Origin: Trichoplax sp. H2
Taxonomy: Eukaryota > Placozoa > Uniplacotomia > Trichoplacea
Length of the DNA: 64,000 nt
Assembly: GCA_003344405.1 (NCBI GenBank)
Contig: NOWV01000049.1
Location: 310,001-374,000 of the forward strand
Direction of reading: 5' to 3'
In this document: positions 1-12,330 of the stretch, in pieces
How the letters are laid out: each line of letters starts with the position of its first letter
Numbering within the stretch: position 1 is the stretch's first letter
Translations under genes and position numbers: made by a program
Notes under the pieces: generated by a model
Seen by the model: the letters and a program-made list of their open reading frames with translations, nothing else
Told to the model about the DNA's origin: nothing
Database searches by the model: none

Positions 1-3000
1 CACTCTGGCGTAGGGATATAAGATGTAGAAGCAACTAGTTTAACGTAACTGACGAAAGGATTTACAGCTTCTATTCTTTTTCGACTAGAATACCAAACAA
101 TTTAACCGTCAAGTAGCTATAAATATAGTAATTCAGAATCTATCTTAACTTGAAAAATTCTAATACTGCAATAATGGAAAGTGGTACTTTTAAGAAATAA
201 TTTCATCCTTTCTTCAATAACGAAACCTACTAAGTTTTCCAAGAAAAATTTTTAAATCATCGTTACTTAGGATATGATTTCAAATATAAACGTTACTATA
301 CCTGCTAAATTAGTTATATTTTTATGGGGATTTTCTTCTTAACATACATAAAATTGAGGATCGAGAATAGAATTAAAGAACGAAAAATTTTAATAACGAT
401 GTAAACTTCGAATTAACTTCTTCGCAATTCTTATATTCAATCGCTGTTCTTGATATTTTTAATGTCCAGGCTTTATTGATCTAATATTGATTCAATTTGA
501 TTCTTAAGTGTTCACTAGGATACTAGAGTAACAGCAATTGATAATCATTAAATTTATAAAGAAGCATTCATTACTTTCAATAGAAGATGACAGATGTCGA
601 AAACATCGAACAGAAACAGTGAATATATTAATTAGCTTTTGTTACTGTAAACTAAACCGACGATAATATTAGTAACAATTCTTAGAATAGCATGATCTCT
701 ACCCTAATATCTTACTTTTTAATATCCTAACTATACAAATTATGTTCTAATACAAAATGCACCGATTGAAATGTCCACAACCTATCGTAATATTGACATC
801 AATATAGTTATCGCAATTAAGGGCCAAGCTTGATAATATAAAAATACTGCTTCTGACATAATTCAGCGCTATTGCTTTCACTCAATCATCACACATTTAA
901 CTATGTAATATAATAGTTTACAAAATTTTAATTATTTAAAGTTCTAATTATTAACACTTTTCAAATTTGATTTATCGGGCACTCATAATAACTATCATCA
1001 AAGATGAATTCCATTTAATTTAGCCCACGATCAATATCTAATCATGTAAAAACTTATGCAATTCAACAAAATTGCTTAATTTTTTAGTTGGTAAGAATTT
1101 GTATTATGTTACTAAAACAGGTATCATATAGAGTAACAATAGAAAATTCGATTAATCTCCTTATTTATAATATATACTTACAATCTGAACTACAAGAACT
1201 GGCGCTGTCTTAATTATGATTACCTCAAGTGATTCATAAATGCATTCATTGATATCAATTTCTATAACCCATAATTGTATTATCGAATAGATAAAGATAG
1301 GAAATTTGGTAAAAATTAAAAAATAATCGTAATTTAAACCTCCACCTTCTTAGTCTAGAAATTGTAGATTAAAATAAATTAACCGATCATTGAATTCCAT
1401 TCTAGTAATTGATGTACGAATGTCATAAGGAGTATAGCTTCTGTTCAATAAGATATGATGTAAGGTATTTTTTGGCGTCGCAATTTTCAAGTAAATATCT
1501 CAATTTTATGTATCAAAACTAGATTTATTTATAGTAATCACGCTATTATTAGCACTTTTAGATATCCAATGGTATTTTTAAGTCCTCATTTTAAACTGAA
1601 ATAGATGAATACATGTTAAAAAAATACTGTATATAATCCGGTGAATATAGAAACAGAGCCTGGATCAATTATATCATTTAACGTCACATATTAGTAATAA
1701 AGGACCACTTTTTATTACAGCTCTTTTCAGTAAGTACATAAAGAAGACCAAAATGTAAATATGTAGATGATGAATTCAGCTATACTTAGGATAAAAACCC
1801 TATTTTTTATGTTGTAACTGCTGAATTTTATCATAATTAGCATAATATAGAGTATTTTAAGAATTCTCTAATTGTTATCGTGCTGTAATCAAGGAAGATA
1901 ATTGCCTTAACGAAGAATTGAATTAGATTACCATGTTAGTATGATTGGTCATGTGCTACAGGGAGAGCATTGCAATTGAACTTTGGGTAAAAACTTACAA
2001 TAAAATTATCAGGTAAAGTGCCTAACGTTAAATTAACTATAATGACTTTACTGTTCAGTTTAAAAGAAGTGCTATACTGATGTTCAATACGTCTAAATTG
2101 GAAATTATATGAACAACGTTAACCTAACTAATTTACTCGAACATAACCAGCGCAATTTTAATCTTTACATTGGTATAACGCAGCAAAAGTACGTTCTTAA
2201 TAAAAGCATTAGATTCGGCTAAATTTGATAGAGAAACTTTGTGATTCTTATTTTTTAGAAGATACCGGCATCAATGGTATCGTTTAATAAATATTTTTAC
2301 AATGCTTTGTATCTTTAAAATGATAACTTTAGTATTAACAGTTAATACTAACAGATAAGTGCACAAAATTTTTTATTAGAATACTATAGGCATTCGCTAA
2401 TTAATTTCTAAGAGTCTTGGATTGGATGCTTTAGTTCTTGCCTAATCTTTTGATAGACTACTACTAATTGTAAATTTAATGCTGTAAAAATTAGGATTCA
2501 AATAAAAATCTGATTAATTCAAATACCTATGTATTTATCATTAAATTCATTTACTTAAAGGCTTATGATTTAAGATGAATGAATCAGATTGAACAGAAGT
2601 TGATTTCTGATATACAGCATCATAGTAACGTATAGGATTATTGATATTAGTAGCTTGAATCGCAATTACGTACAATTAAAAATGCATTATAACTTGTCAC
2701 GAGAACAGTATAACTTATCAAATTTCTAAATATCAATCAATATTTATCAATACAGATCTTGGAGACTCGCTGTTACAGTGTTAAATACTGTATTACAGTA
2801 GAAATAACTATGTTAGGATAATTCTGTTAGACTATCCTTATTTAGTTAACTTCTAATTTGGATATACTGTGTTTTAATATAGCACTGACTTTTTATGACA
2901 GTGACACTTATACACATACTGAAATTAATAGTTATAATAAGGAATGCAAATCATCTACTTACAGTTCCAATTATTGTGATTGTAATTTACTTATGGTAGA

Positions 3001-3387
3001 CTGTAAATTATCATGGAAATGTTCCGTGAAAGGACATATCGTAATCTGACTATTCTGTATTAGTCATTACATGTCTATGTTCATAAATACTGCTGTCTGC
3101 ATTAAGGGAGCAGTAGCTAAAATTAATATCTAATTCAGTAAATGATTCCAATGTTAATTGTATTAACTATGACTCATGAACTATTGAGTAGTATATAAAT
3201 GCAGTATATCGTGAAATAAAGTGAATTCTCCAACTTAGTGTTTAACGTAAAATACGAGGCGTTTAAGTCTTTGTGTAGTCTGCTAGTAGAGCAAAAGTGT
3301 TTGTGATAGTGCAAATATCGTTCCTTGATACGTGGTTCAAGGAATTGACTTATTGATCGTATATTGCGTTATCTTGTTGTAAAGCTG
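1..3387. other. AT-rich intergenic stretch, nothing recognised
   Basis: No open frame here is long or shows a recognisable domain. Short frames, for example a 63-codon plus-strand one near 2,858 beginning at TTG, have the composition expected by chance. No repeat shared with the rest of the window was noticed. Confidence 0.6.
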
Positions 3388-3453
3388 TTTTGTGACACTC
3401 GCATATTCAACGATTCATATTAGCGTAAATTAGTTCTAGATTAGTGTCACAAA
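3388..3453. repeat. 11-bp perfect inverted repeat, spacer about 43 bp
   Basis: The arm TTTGTGACACT (3,389-3,399) is matched by AGTGTCACAAA (3,443-3,453). The right arm is the left edge of the dispersed repeat that begins at 3,445. This could be an element end or a hairpin; no target-site duplication was identified. Confidence 0.5.
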
Positions 3454-3800
3454 CCAGCTTCGTGACAAGGATAACGTAAACCAAATCTCTAAATTACTAT
3501 AGTCTTCCGGAATTCAGTATCCCTTAACTACCTCACAACAATTTAGACGCCTTTGATTCTACGTTAAACTCAACTAGACAATTGAGAATTGCTTTATTCA
3601 ACTATCTGACGGGCTTATATACCCTTCTACAGCAGCTAACATCCACAAGTCATCTTATAAAAATACTTAAGTGAGAACATCTACTAACTAGTTTTTCACA
3701 GTCGGACTACAATATGTCCATTCACAGAATCATTTCAGTACACATTACAGCACAGCATTAAATTTACTGTAACACATTTATAATTAGAGTAGTTCCTATT
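3445..3800. repeat. Dispersed repeat, copy 1
   Basis: This segment resembles 14,838-15,290. Both start at GTCACAAACCAGCTT, continue through AACAAATCTCTAAATTA-like and AGTATCCCTTAA blocks, and share TATGTCCA-CACAGAAT and CAG-ACAGCAT-TTTACTG blocks further on. Copy 2 carries about 100 bp of extra sequence in its right half. No coding potential is seen, so a non-autonomous transposon relic is likely. Confidence 0.6.
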
Positions 3801-3903
3801 GTAAGTAAGTAGTTGTAATATAATATCACTATATTATATTAACCAAATTTAGATATCTATTTCTTCACGGTAGTTCGTACCGTAATAATTAGGAAATTTA
3901 TTA

Positions 3904-6900
3904 AGTTTTTACAATCTTCAGCAATAATTCACGCTAATTTCAGGTGATTTGTTAATGTGTAAGAGTATTCCCCAACCGTAGACTACTCAATTACGAATAT
4001 GCTGTTTAATTAATCTTCTTAGTTAGCACATATTGAATTAGTAATTTCAAATGTAGAAATGGATATTAAGATGTAATTAGTAATTAAATTAATGTAACGT
4101 GAAGAGGGTTTTGAATTGGATGGATAAGAACTACAGTAACTATTAGTTTTCAATTGCGAATACTATTAACTTACGCAATGCCAGTACTTCCCTATTCCAG
4201 TAATTTACTAACAATTAAAATAAATTAAAATTTCATTTATAGATAATAATAGTTCGCATAATTAGGCTAAAATTTCAGCTCGTATTATTCTTAAAGGCCT
4301 TCATTATTTTCAATGCGTAATTAATCATTATTCATAATGAACAATCTATATCCTATTTCAGATTCGAATATATCTTGCTTAAAGCAAAGACATAGAAATA
4401 CGCATAAAATTCCCATTTGCATTAAACGGAGAAAATTTAATTTTGTTGGATTCCTCCCTTCCACTACTTTCCATATCGCCTACGAATGATAACTTAACAC
4501 TTTTGGATGGTATTAGTTGATGGAATTTCCATATGATAATTTGATGGAGGATACCCGCCCATGATATTTATTAGATGTCCTTAGGTATATTCCAAGTTAC
4601 AATACATACATAATGATGTACTAAGTGATAGAATCTTATGGTTAACCACTCTGAGTATTTAAAAATTGCTGGTACTCACATCGGTCATTCCATCACGAAC
4701 ATCGACTCAATTTTGTCGATCCACTGCTGGTGCAGATTTAGTCAGATGCTGTGCTAAGGCCACAACAACAGCATATTTCGGCATACGCTTCCCTAAATTG
4801 ACGATAAATGACGGCATAGAGAAAAGGATTGATTGCACTGTTTAAATTATGAAGGTAACCAACCATAAAGATAACCTGATGCGAAACGTGAAACCCGGCC
4901 GGTATGATAGTAAATACAACAATGCCATAAGGTAAATAGCATATGAGAAAGATAGCAGACCGAAATCATAGCTCTGGTAATTTTAATTTCTCTCCTTGCT
5001 AAGGTATTTTCAATCAGCCTTGCTAGTACTTATCGATTTCATTTACTTTTAGCATTACGGCCATGTTTATGCATCATCTCAGGAGTGCTTGCTACCGAGT
5101 TATTGACTGAAATACCTATTGTGTTGTTGAGATGCTCGCTATGAAATCGATTAAGTATTCTTTTAGCATTTCGAGCAATAACAATGTAGATGACGATGTA
5201 ACATAATTCAAGTAACATAAACGGAATAATTGTATCGACAATTAAGGCGAACAAGACATAACTTGCACCGCTAACGGATAACCAATCAAGTAAGCAAGAA
5301 AATTTCAGTGGCTGAAAAATATGAAGATTCCAGCCTAAAATTGGCATTAGACAGATGAAAATACTATAAATCCATACGCAGCCAATAATAATTAAAACTA
5401 CTTTCCTAGTAATCACCTTCCCATATGAATGGACAATAACTAAATAGCGACAAATTGCAATACCTAACAAAGTATATATGGTTATCACATAACATATACT
5501 TTGCATGAATCCGCTAAAGCGTCATAACGATTCACCTAATAACCAACCATTGTTGAACCAGTTCATGCTATTACAAGAATTCTTAAATAATCCATTTAAT
5601 ACATCAGTAATAAGTAAATTAAGGATGAAAAGATTACTAGGAATGAGTAAAAGCTCATGATGCTTATGAAAAACGTAGAAGACAACACAGTTACCAATAA
5701 CAGTTGCAATTACTAATATTAGGTAGGCCAAGCCACGAAAGAGTAAAGTTGTAGATGAAAAGTTCATAACGGTTGCATTACTATGATCATCAAGGCTAGA
5801 TCCACGTACTGATACTAGAATACTCATTCTTTGATTTAAATCTCAATTTGAACCAGCTTAACCGGAATCCGTGAGATGATACTAGAAGGATTAAGAAATA
5901 CGGAAAAGCTTATAATAAACAGTGACTGCAATACTTTATCGAAATGATATGTAGTTATAAATAATTTTTAAAGCAGCTTCAAATTAACTTAAGATTATGA
6001 TTACCAGATATATAGCCCTTGGTAGTTATCAGGCGAACCCGGCCTACTATATGTAGTAAAGTAAGTTTACTAAAAACTTTGATTCTTGATCTTTCATCGG
6101 AAGACCCTTTAATCAAAACTTAATCTGTATGTATATTCAATAATTCAATAAGTATTTATAGGAGCTCTAAAATGATTAATAGAATCATTAATAGCCGTTA
6201 TGCTTGATATACTGGTATTTGAAATGTGGAATTCGTTTATTCAATCTACTATGTAACATTTTCTGCAAGGATACCGTAGTTTAATACATATCGGTACAAG
6301 TATGTATCTATTTTGAGTTCTACTCCGATAACATTTTTAGATTTCTTCACAAATTCAACCGAAATAAAAATATTTCTATAAATCGGCTATGCTGTAATTT
6401 TACTTGATTTAGAAAGCTTAAATCTACGAATATTTATTTTGCCGCAAAGTTATTTTCTGTAAATCTTTCAATTTCCTTTTTATCTGGCGAGGAAAACTAC
6501 GTTTTGGAATTACAGTATGAATCTATAGCAGTAATGACAGGAAAAAAATGTAATTTCATAAATTGTCGATCGTCGCTCAGTTATCTAGCTGAAAAATGGC
6601 TATATTATCTTTTAAAGAATGAAGAAAGGAATATAAAATTAAAAACTTTTTATTACCGCATTGCATTGATATACTGCTAATTACTGAGTATTAGTCTACT
6701 ACATTGAAATTACTGCCGGTAGTGCGGTAATTAGCGTCGACTTTTTAGCACTTTGATCAGCTTAAACAAAGATCAATATTGTTGTGTATATAAATATATT
6801 AAATTCTTAACATAACAAATCTGGCGATCGTTTCACTCAGATTCATGATGATAGTTTACTCTAGTGCTTATGATCCTGTAAACTTTCGATTTTTCAGATT

Positions 6901-8225
6901 AAAATGTTATTAAAATTTGCTAAGCCATAGCGATAATGGGACAAAAATTTAACCTCCTTTTATCATTTTACCGTATGTAAACTCTTTAAATTAACCATAT
7001 CTTGATTGCGATCATATATTTACACTACTATATAATCTTGAAATTAAGTGATGTTGAAGTACTTTTAGAACAATGAAGTGTTAAATTAAAAAAGCTTATA
7101 ATATTATAATCAAGAGATTTAATTCGAAGTGAGAGGAAATATTGATATTTTATTAGTCTTACTTGCAGTTGATTTTCAACTTGATATTAAGGTGGAATGT
7201 TCAATTAAATCTGTTCCTGTTATCATTACATAGGAATAACAAATTTTTTACTCAGATGTCTTAAATGATAGAAAGGAAAATGCTGGTTAAAAAAACTTTT
7301 AGAATAGAAAGCTAAAGCTTTGTAATGACTATAATATTTGATTGTAAGAGGGAACAGATGTCACATTGTTGGTAAAATAATAACTTTGATTAAGCCGATG
7401 ACGAAGATAATGATTGATTTCGTGATTTATGTAGAATTAGCGATTTTAGCTGATGGTATTATATCTATTGACTAGATGGAAATAAATTGAATAAAAAGGT
7501 AAAATACTTATGGCAATTAAATGTACTATTGTAGTGATGAATACTTTTTGGTAAAAAATTTTAATAACAAATACAAGATAGCATACCCTGTTATAGGTGA
7601 AATCGTGCAGACCATAACACTGTTTGACCATAACAAATATCCTCATGGTAAACTTAATATTCAGACAAGATTTACAAAACATTTTCTTGCTATGATTAAT
7701 ACACAATAACGTTTTCTTTTCGTAAATTCTTTGTCATTTACATCAACGAATCATGAAATCTACATAACATTGAATTAATAATACGATAATTTGTCCAAAA
7801 TCAGATCGTATGAAAGGTTACAAGGGAAATGTCCAACTATTTAAATCAGAAAATGTCTAATATTATATAGGAAATATGCGTAAACAAGATCAATAATATT
7901 ATATATAGATGATCTTTCATCATAATAATATTACGAAAGTAGAAATTTGGGAAGAAATACTGTAATTGTGTTTAGTATTATATCTACTCTTGGATGATAA
8001 AATTATTTCAACGTATTTCGAAAGTGATATTTGCTGTCTTTTTAAACCTAAAATAAGACAATATTCATTCTATAAATCAGTGGATAATCTAACGCAATCT
8101 GAAGTTGGGTGTTTCAATTCTATTGCCTGAAATAAAAGGAAAGAACAGCTAATTTACTGCAGAAGTGTGCTATTGAGATATGTGATTTAATTAGCCATGA
8201 ATAACAAAATTTGAACTAGTTAATC
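3904..8225. repeat. Segmental tandem duplication, unit 1
   Basis: About 4.3 kb that aligns with interruptions to the adjacent 8,226-12,330, in the same orientation. Shared landmarks run in the same order: CACGCTAATTT/CATGCTAATTA at the left edge, the GPCR sequence, GGAGCTCTAAAATGATTAATAG (6,162 and 10,333), TTGATTAAGCC-ATGACGAAGA (near 7,390 and 11,517), and AACAAAATTTGAA at the right edge. This unit carries the broken GPCR copy. The 2.4 kb beyond the pseudogene (5,828-8,225) is non-coding; short frames near 7,446-7,709 are not conserved as open frames in unit 2. Confidence 0.8.
4659..5827 (-). pseudogene. Opsin-like class A GPCR pseudogene
   Basis: Disrupted paralogue of the intact receptor at 8,966-10,159. 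The ATG is at 5,825-5,827, and an in-frame TGA six codons upstream fixes the start. TM1, TM2 and the first extracellular loop are intact. At 5,522-5,524 the codon for the conserved TM3 disulfide cysteine (TGC in the paralogue) is TGA. The frame then stays open through TM3-TM5, with CRYLVI and the GWN...C loop. In the third cytosolic loop an insertion of about 30 bp brings stops from 5,039 onward. Near 4,955 a 2-bp deletion shifts the frame at the start of TM6. The rest of TM6, NPFLY in TM7 and a cysteine cluster remain readable in the new frame, followed by an early TAA and degraded tail down to 4,659. Three independent lesions make an intron explanation unlikely. Confidence 0.9.
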
Positions 8226-11200
8226 AAGTTTCCATTTTCTTAAGCAGTAACTCATGCTAATTACGAGTGCGTTGTTAATATTTATTCGTATTCCTCTATC
8301 AAAGCCTACCTAGGTACTAAATATTTGGTGGTGATTGTAGTAGAGGCCACATTAATATTCCATATTACTTAGCACGTATTGAATTAATAATTTCAAGTGT
8401 GATAGAAAAAGGTATCAAGAAGTCTTTGGTAATTAGATTAACACAAGGTAAAGAGAATTTTAAATGGATTGATAGGAGCTACAGTAACTACAATGCAGCA
8501 ATTGCTAATATTGCAGATTACTCAACACCATTGCTCTGCTATTCCATTAATTCACGGATAATTAAAATGAACAAAAATTTCACCTAGATCATGGCTAGTA
8601 TATTTCCAGTCTCATGATACTTTGCGTATTTGTTTACTAAGTAGAACAGTTAACTATATTGCTGCTGTACGCTGTACAATCTATGCTAAATAATAATAAG
8701 GTTCATTAGACAATAACAAAGAAGCAGCCATGAAACTCTAAACTAAATTAAATGGAGAAAATTTTAATTTCTTTAAATTGCTTCCTAGCGCGCATCACCT
8801 GAGAATATTAACTTAACAATTTGCATGTTATCATGAGTTTAGAACATTATTTCAATAGAAGATACTCGTCTATGAAATTCCATAAACACCCTCAAGTATA
8901 TTTCGAGTTACAATACATCATGATGAACGTGGCTATAGAATTCGACCGCTAGTCATCCTTAGTACTTAAAGATTACTGGTGCTAGCATCGGTCATTCCAT
9001 CACGAAGAACATCGACTCGATTTTTTCGATCTATTATTGGCGTAGAATTAAGAAGATGTCGATGCCGACTTCGACTAGTGGGGAACTTTACAGACACTGC
9101 ACTAAGGCCACAACAACAGAACAGTTCGATATACGCTTTCCTAAATTGGCGATAAATGACTCCATAGAAAAATGGATTGATCGCACTGTTTACATTAACA
9201 AGGTACCCAACCATAAAAATAATATTATGTGAAACGTTGCCACCAGCTGGTGCGATAATAAATATAGTAAGAGCGTAAGGTAAATAACATGCAAGGAAGA
9301 TAACATAGACTGAAAACATGGCTCTTGTAATTTTAACTTCTTTTCTTCCTAAAGTATTCCCATTTGACCATTTTGCTCGTGCTTGTCGATTTCGATCATT
9401 TTCAGGGGTGTTTGCTACTGAGTTATCGACTGAATTGCCTATTGAAGGAATAACGTTGTTGGAATGCTCGATATGGAATCGATTAGCCATTCTTTTAGCA
9501 TTTCGAGCAATAACGATATAGATGACGATGTAACATAATCCAATTAATATCGACGGAATAATTGTGTCGGCAATTAAAGCGAACATGACATAACTTGCAC
9601 CGCTAACGGATAACCAATCAGGTAAGCAAGAAAATTCCAGTGGCTGAAAAATGTAACGATTCCAACCAAAAATTGGCATTAGAGAATCCAAAATACTATA
9701 AATCCATATGCAACCAATAATAATTAAAACTACTTTCCTCGTAATCACCTTTCCATACGAATGGACGATAACCAAGTAACGACAAATTCCAGTAGCCAAC
9801 AAAGTAAATATGGTTACTACATAGCAAATAGTTTGCATAAATCCATTAAAGCGGCATAACGGCTCACCAAATGTCCAGCCATTATTCAGCCAGCTCACGC
9901 CATTAAAAGTATCCCTAAATAATCCATTTAACAAATCGATAATAGCCAAATTAAGGATAAAAAGATTGCTAGGAATGCGTAAAAGGGAACGATGCTTATG
10001 AAAAACATAGAGGACAATGCAGTTACTAATAACCGTAGCAATTGCTAATATTATATATGCCAAGCCACGAGCCAGTAAAATTGCAGGTGAGAAGTTCAGA
10101 ATGGTTGCATTGCCATGATGATCATGGCTAGATCCACGTAATGACACTAGAACACTCATTCTTTCAAATATTAATTTGAACGAGTTTAATAAGAATCCGC
10201 AGGATAATACTAGACGGATCAAGAATACGGAAAAGCTTATATTAAATGGTGATTGTAATGCTATATTAAAATGGTATGCAGTTAATAAGAATTCAATCTC
10301 GCTGTATATCAAATAATTCTATATGCATTTATAGGAGCTCTAAAATGATTAATAGAACAACTAATTGCCAATATGCTTGATATACTAATAATTGAAATAT
10401 GAAATTCCTTTATGCGGGCTATTACCTGACATTTTCTCTGAAGATAATATAGTTCAAACATACATATCTATTTTGAGTTCTACTCCGATAAAATTTTAAA
10501 TTTCTAGACAAATTTAATCAAAATAAAAAAATATATCTATAACCAGATACGTTGTAGCTTTATTAGATGTAGAGAATATTAATTTGTGGATTTTTAAGTT
10601 TACAGTATAGTCGTTTTCTATAAATTGCTCCATTTCATTCCTATCTGGTAAGGAAACTTAACCTAGGAACTAGAATAAACGTCTACAGTTGTACCATCCA
10701 AAAATATATAATTTCTTAAGTTGCTGATCTTTGCTACATTATTTAGCTGGAATTTGTCTATGCTACATTTTAAAGAATAATGAGAACAAATTTAAAATCA
10801 GAAATTTTATTATCATATTTTAGTGATACTACTAACTAGTGAATGCTAATCTATAGCATTAAATTGATACTAGCAGTACGGTAATCAAATACTGCTGAAA
10901 ATGTAATAACATTAAAATTCCTACGGAACAAATCTGGCAATTTTTACGCTAAGATCTCATAATAATAGTTTAATGTAGTGCATATGATCCAGTAAGCTAT
11001 CATTTTTGGCTTAATAATGTTATTACAATCGGCTAAGATAAAAAGTCAAGCATTATACTACAACGGAATAGGAACGTAATTTCTTTTCATCATTTTTTTA
11101 GCGTATGCAAACTCTATAAATTAATCATAATTTGAACGTGATTATATAATTATACTTATGTATAATCTTACCATTATACAATATTGCAATAAAATTAAAA

Positions 11201-12330
11201 TGAAATATTAAATTAGAAAAGATTTTAACGCTATACTCGGGAGACACAATTCAAAATGAGAAGAAATATTGATATTTTATTTGGTCTTACTTGCAGTAGA
11301 CTTTAAATTTGCAATTAAGGTAAAATTGTTGATTAAATCTTTTCCTGTTATTATTGCTTCGAATAAAAAAATAGTTTAAATTTATGCCTTAAAAGACAGA
11401 AAGGAGAAATGCTGGTCGAAAATTCTTCTACAAAAGAAAGCTAATGCTTTGCAAATCAAACAGTATTTGATTGTGAGAGGGAGCAGATGTCACATTGTGA
11501 GTGAAATAAAACTTTTGATTAAGCCTATGACGAAGACAATGATTGACTTTTTATAATTGGCGCTAAATTAGTGATTCTAGTAGACAGTATTTTATCTATT
11601 TATTAGATAATAATATATTCAATAAAAAGGTAAAATACTAATAGGAATTAAATGTTAATATTGTAATAATAAATAGATCCTAAGAGTAAATTATATTAAC
11701 AAATGAAAGACTGCGTGCTTTCTAAAGATGAAAGTAGACAGATCACTACTCTGTTTGACAAGATAAAAACCTCACATTTGACGTTAATATTCAAAAATAC
11801 TTTACGATATATTTCCTTTCCATAATTGACAGACAATAACGTTATCTTTTCGTTAATTCTTTATCCTTTGCATCAACAAATTACGAAATCTGCAAAATAT
11901 CAAATTAAAAATACGACAAATCGTCCAAAATCAGATCACATTGAAACGTTATATGGGGAATTTATGATGCCTGATGTCTTGGAAGAAATAAGCCTAAACA
12001 AGATTAGAGATAATATGCAAAGATGATCTTTCATCATCATAATAATACAAAAGTAAAAGTCTGGGAAGAAATAATATTCCTGTACTTAGTACTACATCAA
12101 TTATTGGATGAATTGATTATTGCAGTATACTTCCAAACTGATATTTGTTGATTATACAAACCCAACATTAGAGAACGTTCATTAAATAAGTCAACTGATA
12201 ATCTAGCATAATCTGAAGAGCTGCAGTTTTATCGCTATAGATAAATAGATGGAAAGGTTAATTTATCGTTGGAGCATAGTATTAGTGTATATGAGTTAAT
12301 TAGCTAAGACTAACATAAAATTTGAATTAA
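8226..12330. repeat. Segmental tandem duplication, unit 2
   Basis: Second unit of the tandem duplication, carrying the intact GPCR. It ends near 12,330, where resemblance to the right edge of unit 1 (TTAATTAGC...AAAATTTGAA) stops. The parts outside the GPCR (8,226-8,965 and 10,160-12,330) are diverged by many small indels and hold no gene I can support. Frames at 8,399-8,587 and 11,826-12,026 are broken in the partner unit. Confidence 0.8.
8966..10159 (-). CDS. Opsin-like (placopsin-type) class A GPCR
   Basis: Single-exon seven-transmembrane receptor of 397 residues. The start is the first ATG (10,157-10,159); the frame is open further upstream but has no other ATG, and the pseudogene copy starts at the same point. 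An N-terminal N-glycosylation site is at N17. Class A landmarks: N1.50 (N46), D2.50 (D75), the disulfide pair C102/C178, W4.50 (W152), P5.50 (P202) and NPxxY as N328-P329-F-F-Y. D/ERY is replaced by C126-R-Y, and TM6 has CYLP (291-294) instead of CWxP. The second extracellular loop, GWNRYIFQP...SCLPDW (165-182), follows the opsin pattern. Position 7.43, the retinal lysine in opsins, is N322. A cysteine triplet at 348-350 suggests palmitoylation after helix 8. GPCR identity is near certain; the opsin-like placement is inferred from motifs, and the ligand is unknown. Confidence 0.93.
   Translation of the reverse strand: MSVLVSLRGSSHDHHGNATILNFSPAILLARGLAYIILAIATVISNCIVLYVFHKHRSLLRIPSNLFILNLAIIDLLNGLFRDTFNGVSWLNNGWTFGEPLCRFNGFMQTICYVVTIFTLLATGICRYLVIVHSYGKVITRKVVLIIIGCIWIYSILDSLMPIFGWNRYIFQPLEFSCLPDWLSVSGASYVMFALIADTIIPSILIGLCYIVIYIVIARNAKRMANRFHIEHSNNVIPSIGNSVDNSVANTPENDRNRQARAKWSNGNTLGRKEVKITRAMFSVYVIFLACYLPYALTIFIIAPAGGNVSHNIIFMVGYLVNVNSAINPFFYGVIYRQFRKAYIELFCCCGLSAVSVKFPTSRSRHRHLLNSTPIIDRKNRVDVLRDGMTDASTSNL

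Noticed and set aside
7446-7709. Overlapping short ORFs on both strands in duplication unit 1
   Set aside because: The matching region of unit 2 does not keep either frame open.
10160-10312. A 51-codon N-terminal extension of the intact GPCR
   Set aside because: The extension begins with TTG, holds no ATG, and the pseudogene copy has an in-frame stop just upstream of the equivalent start.
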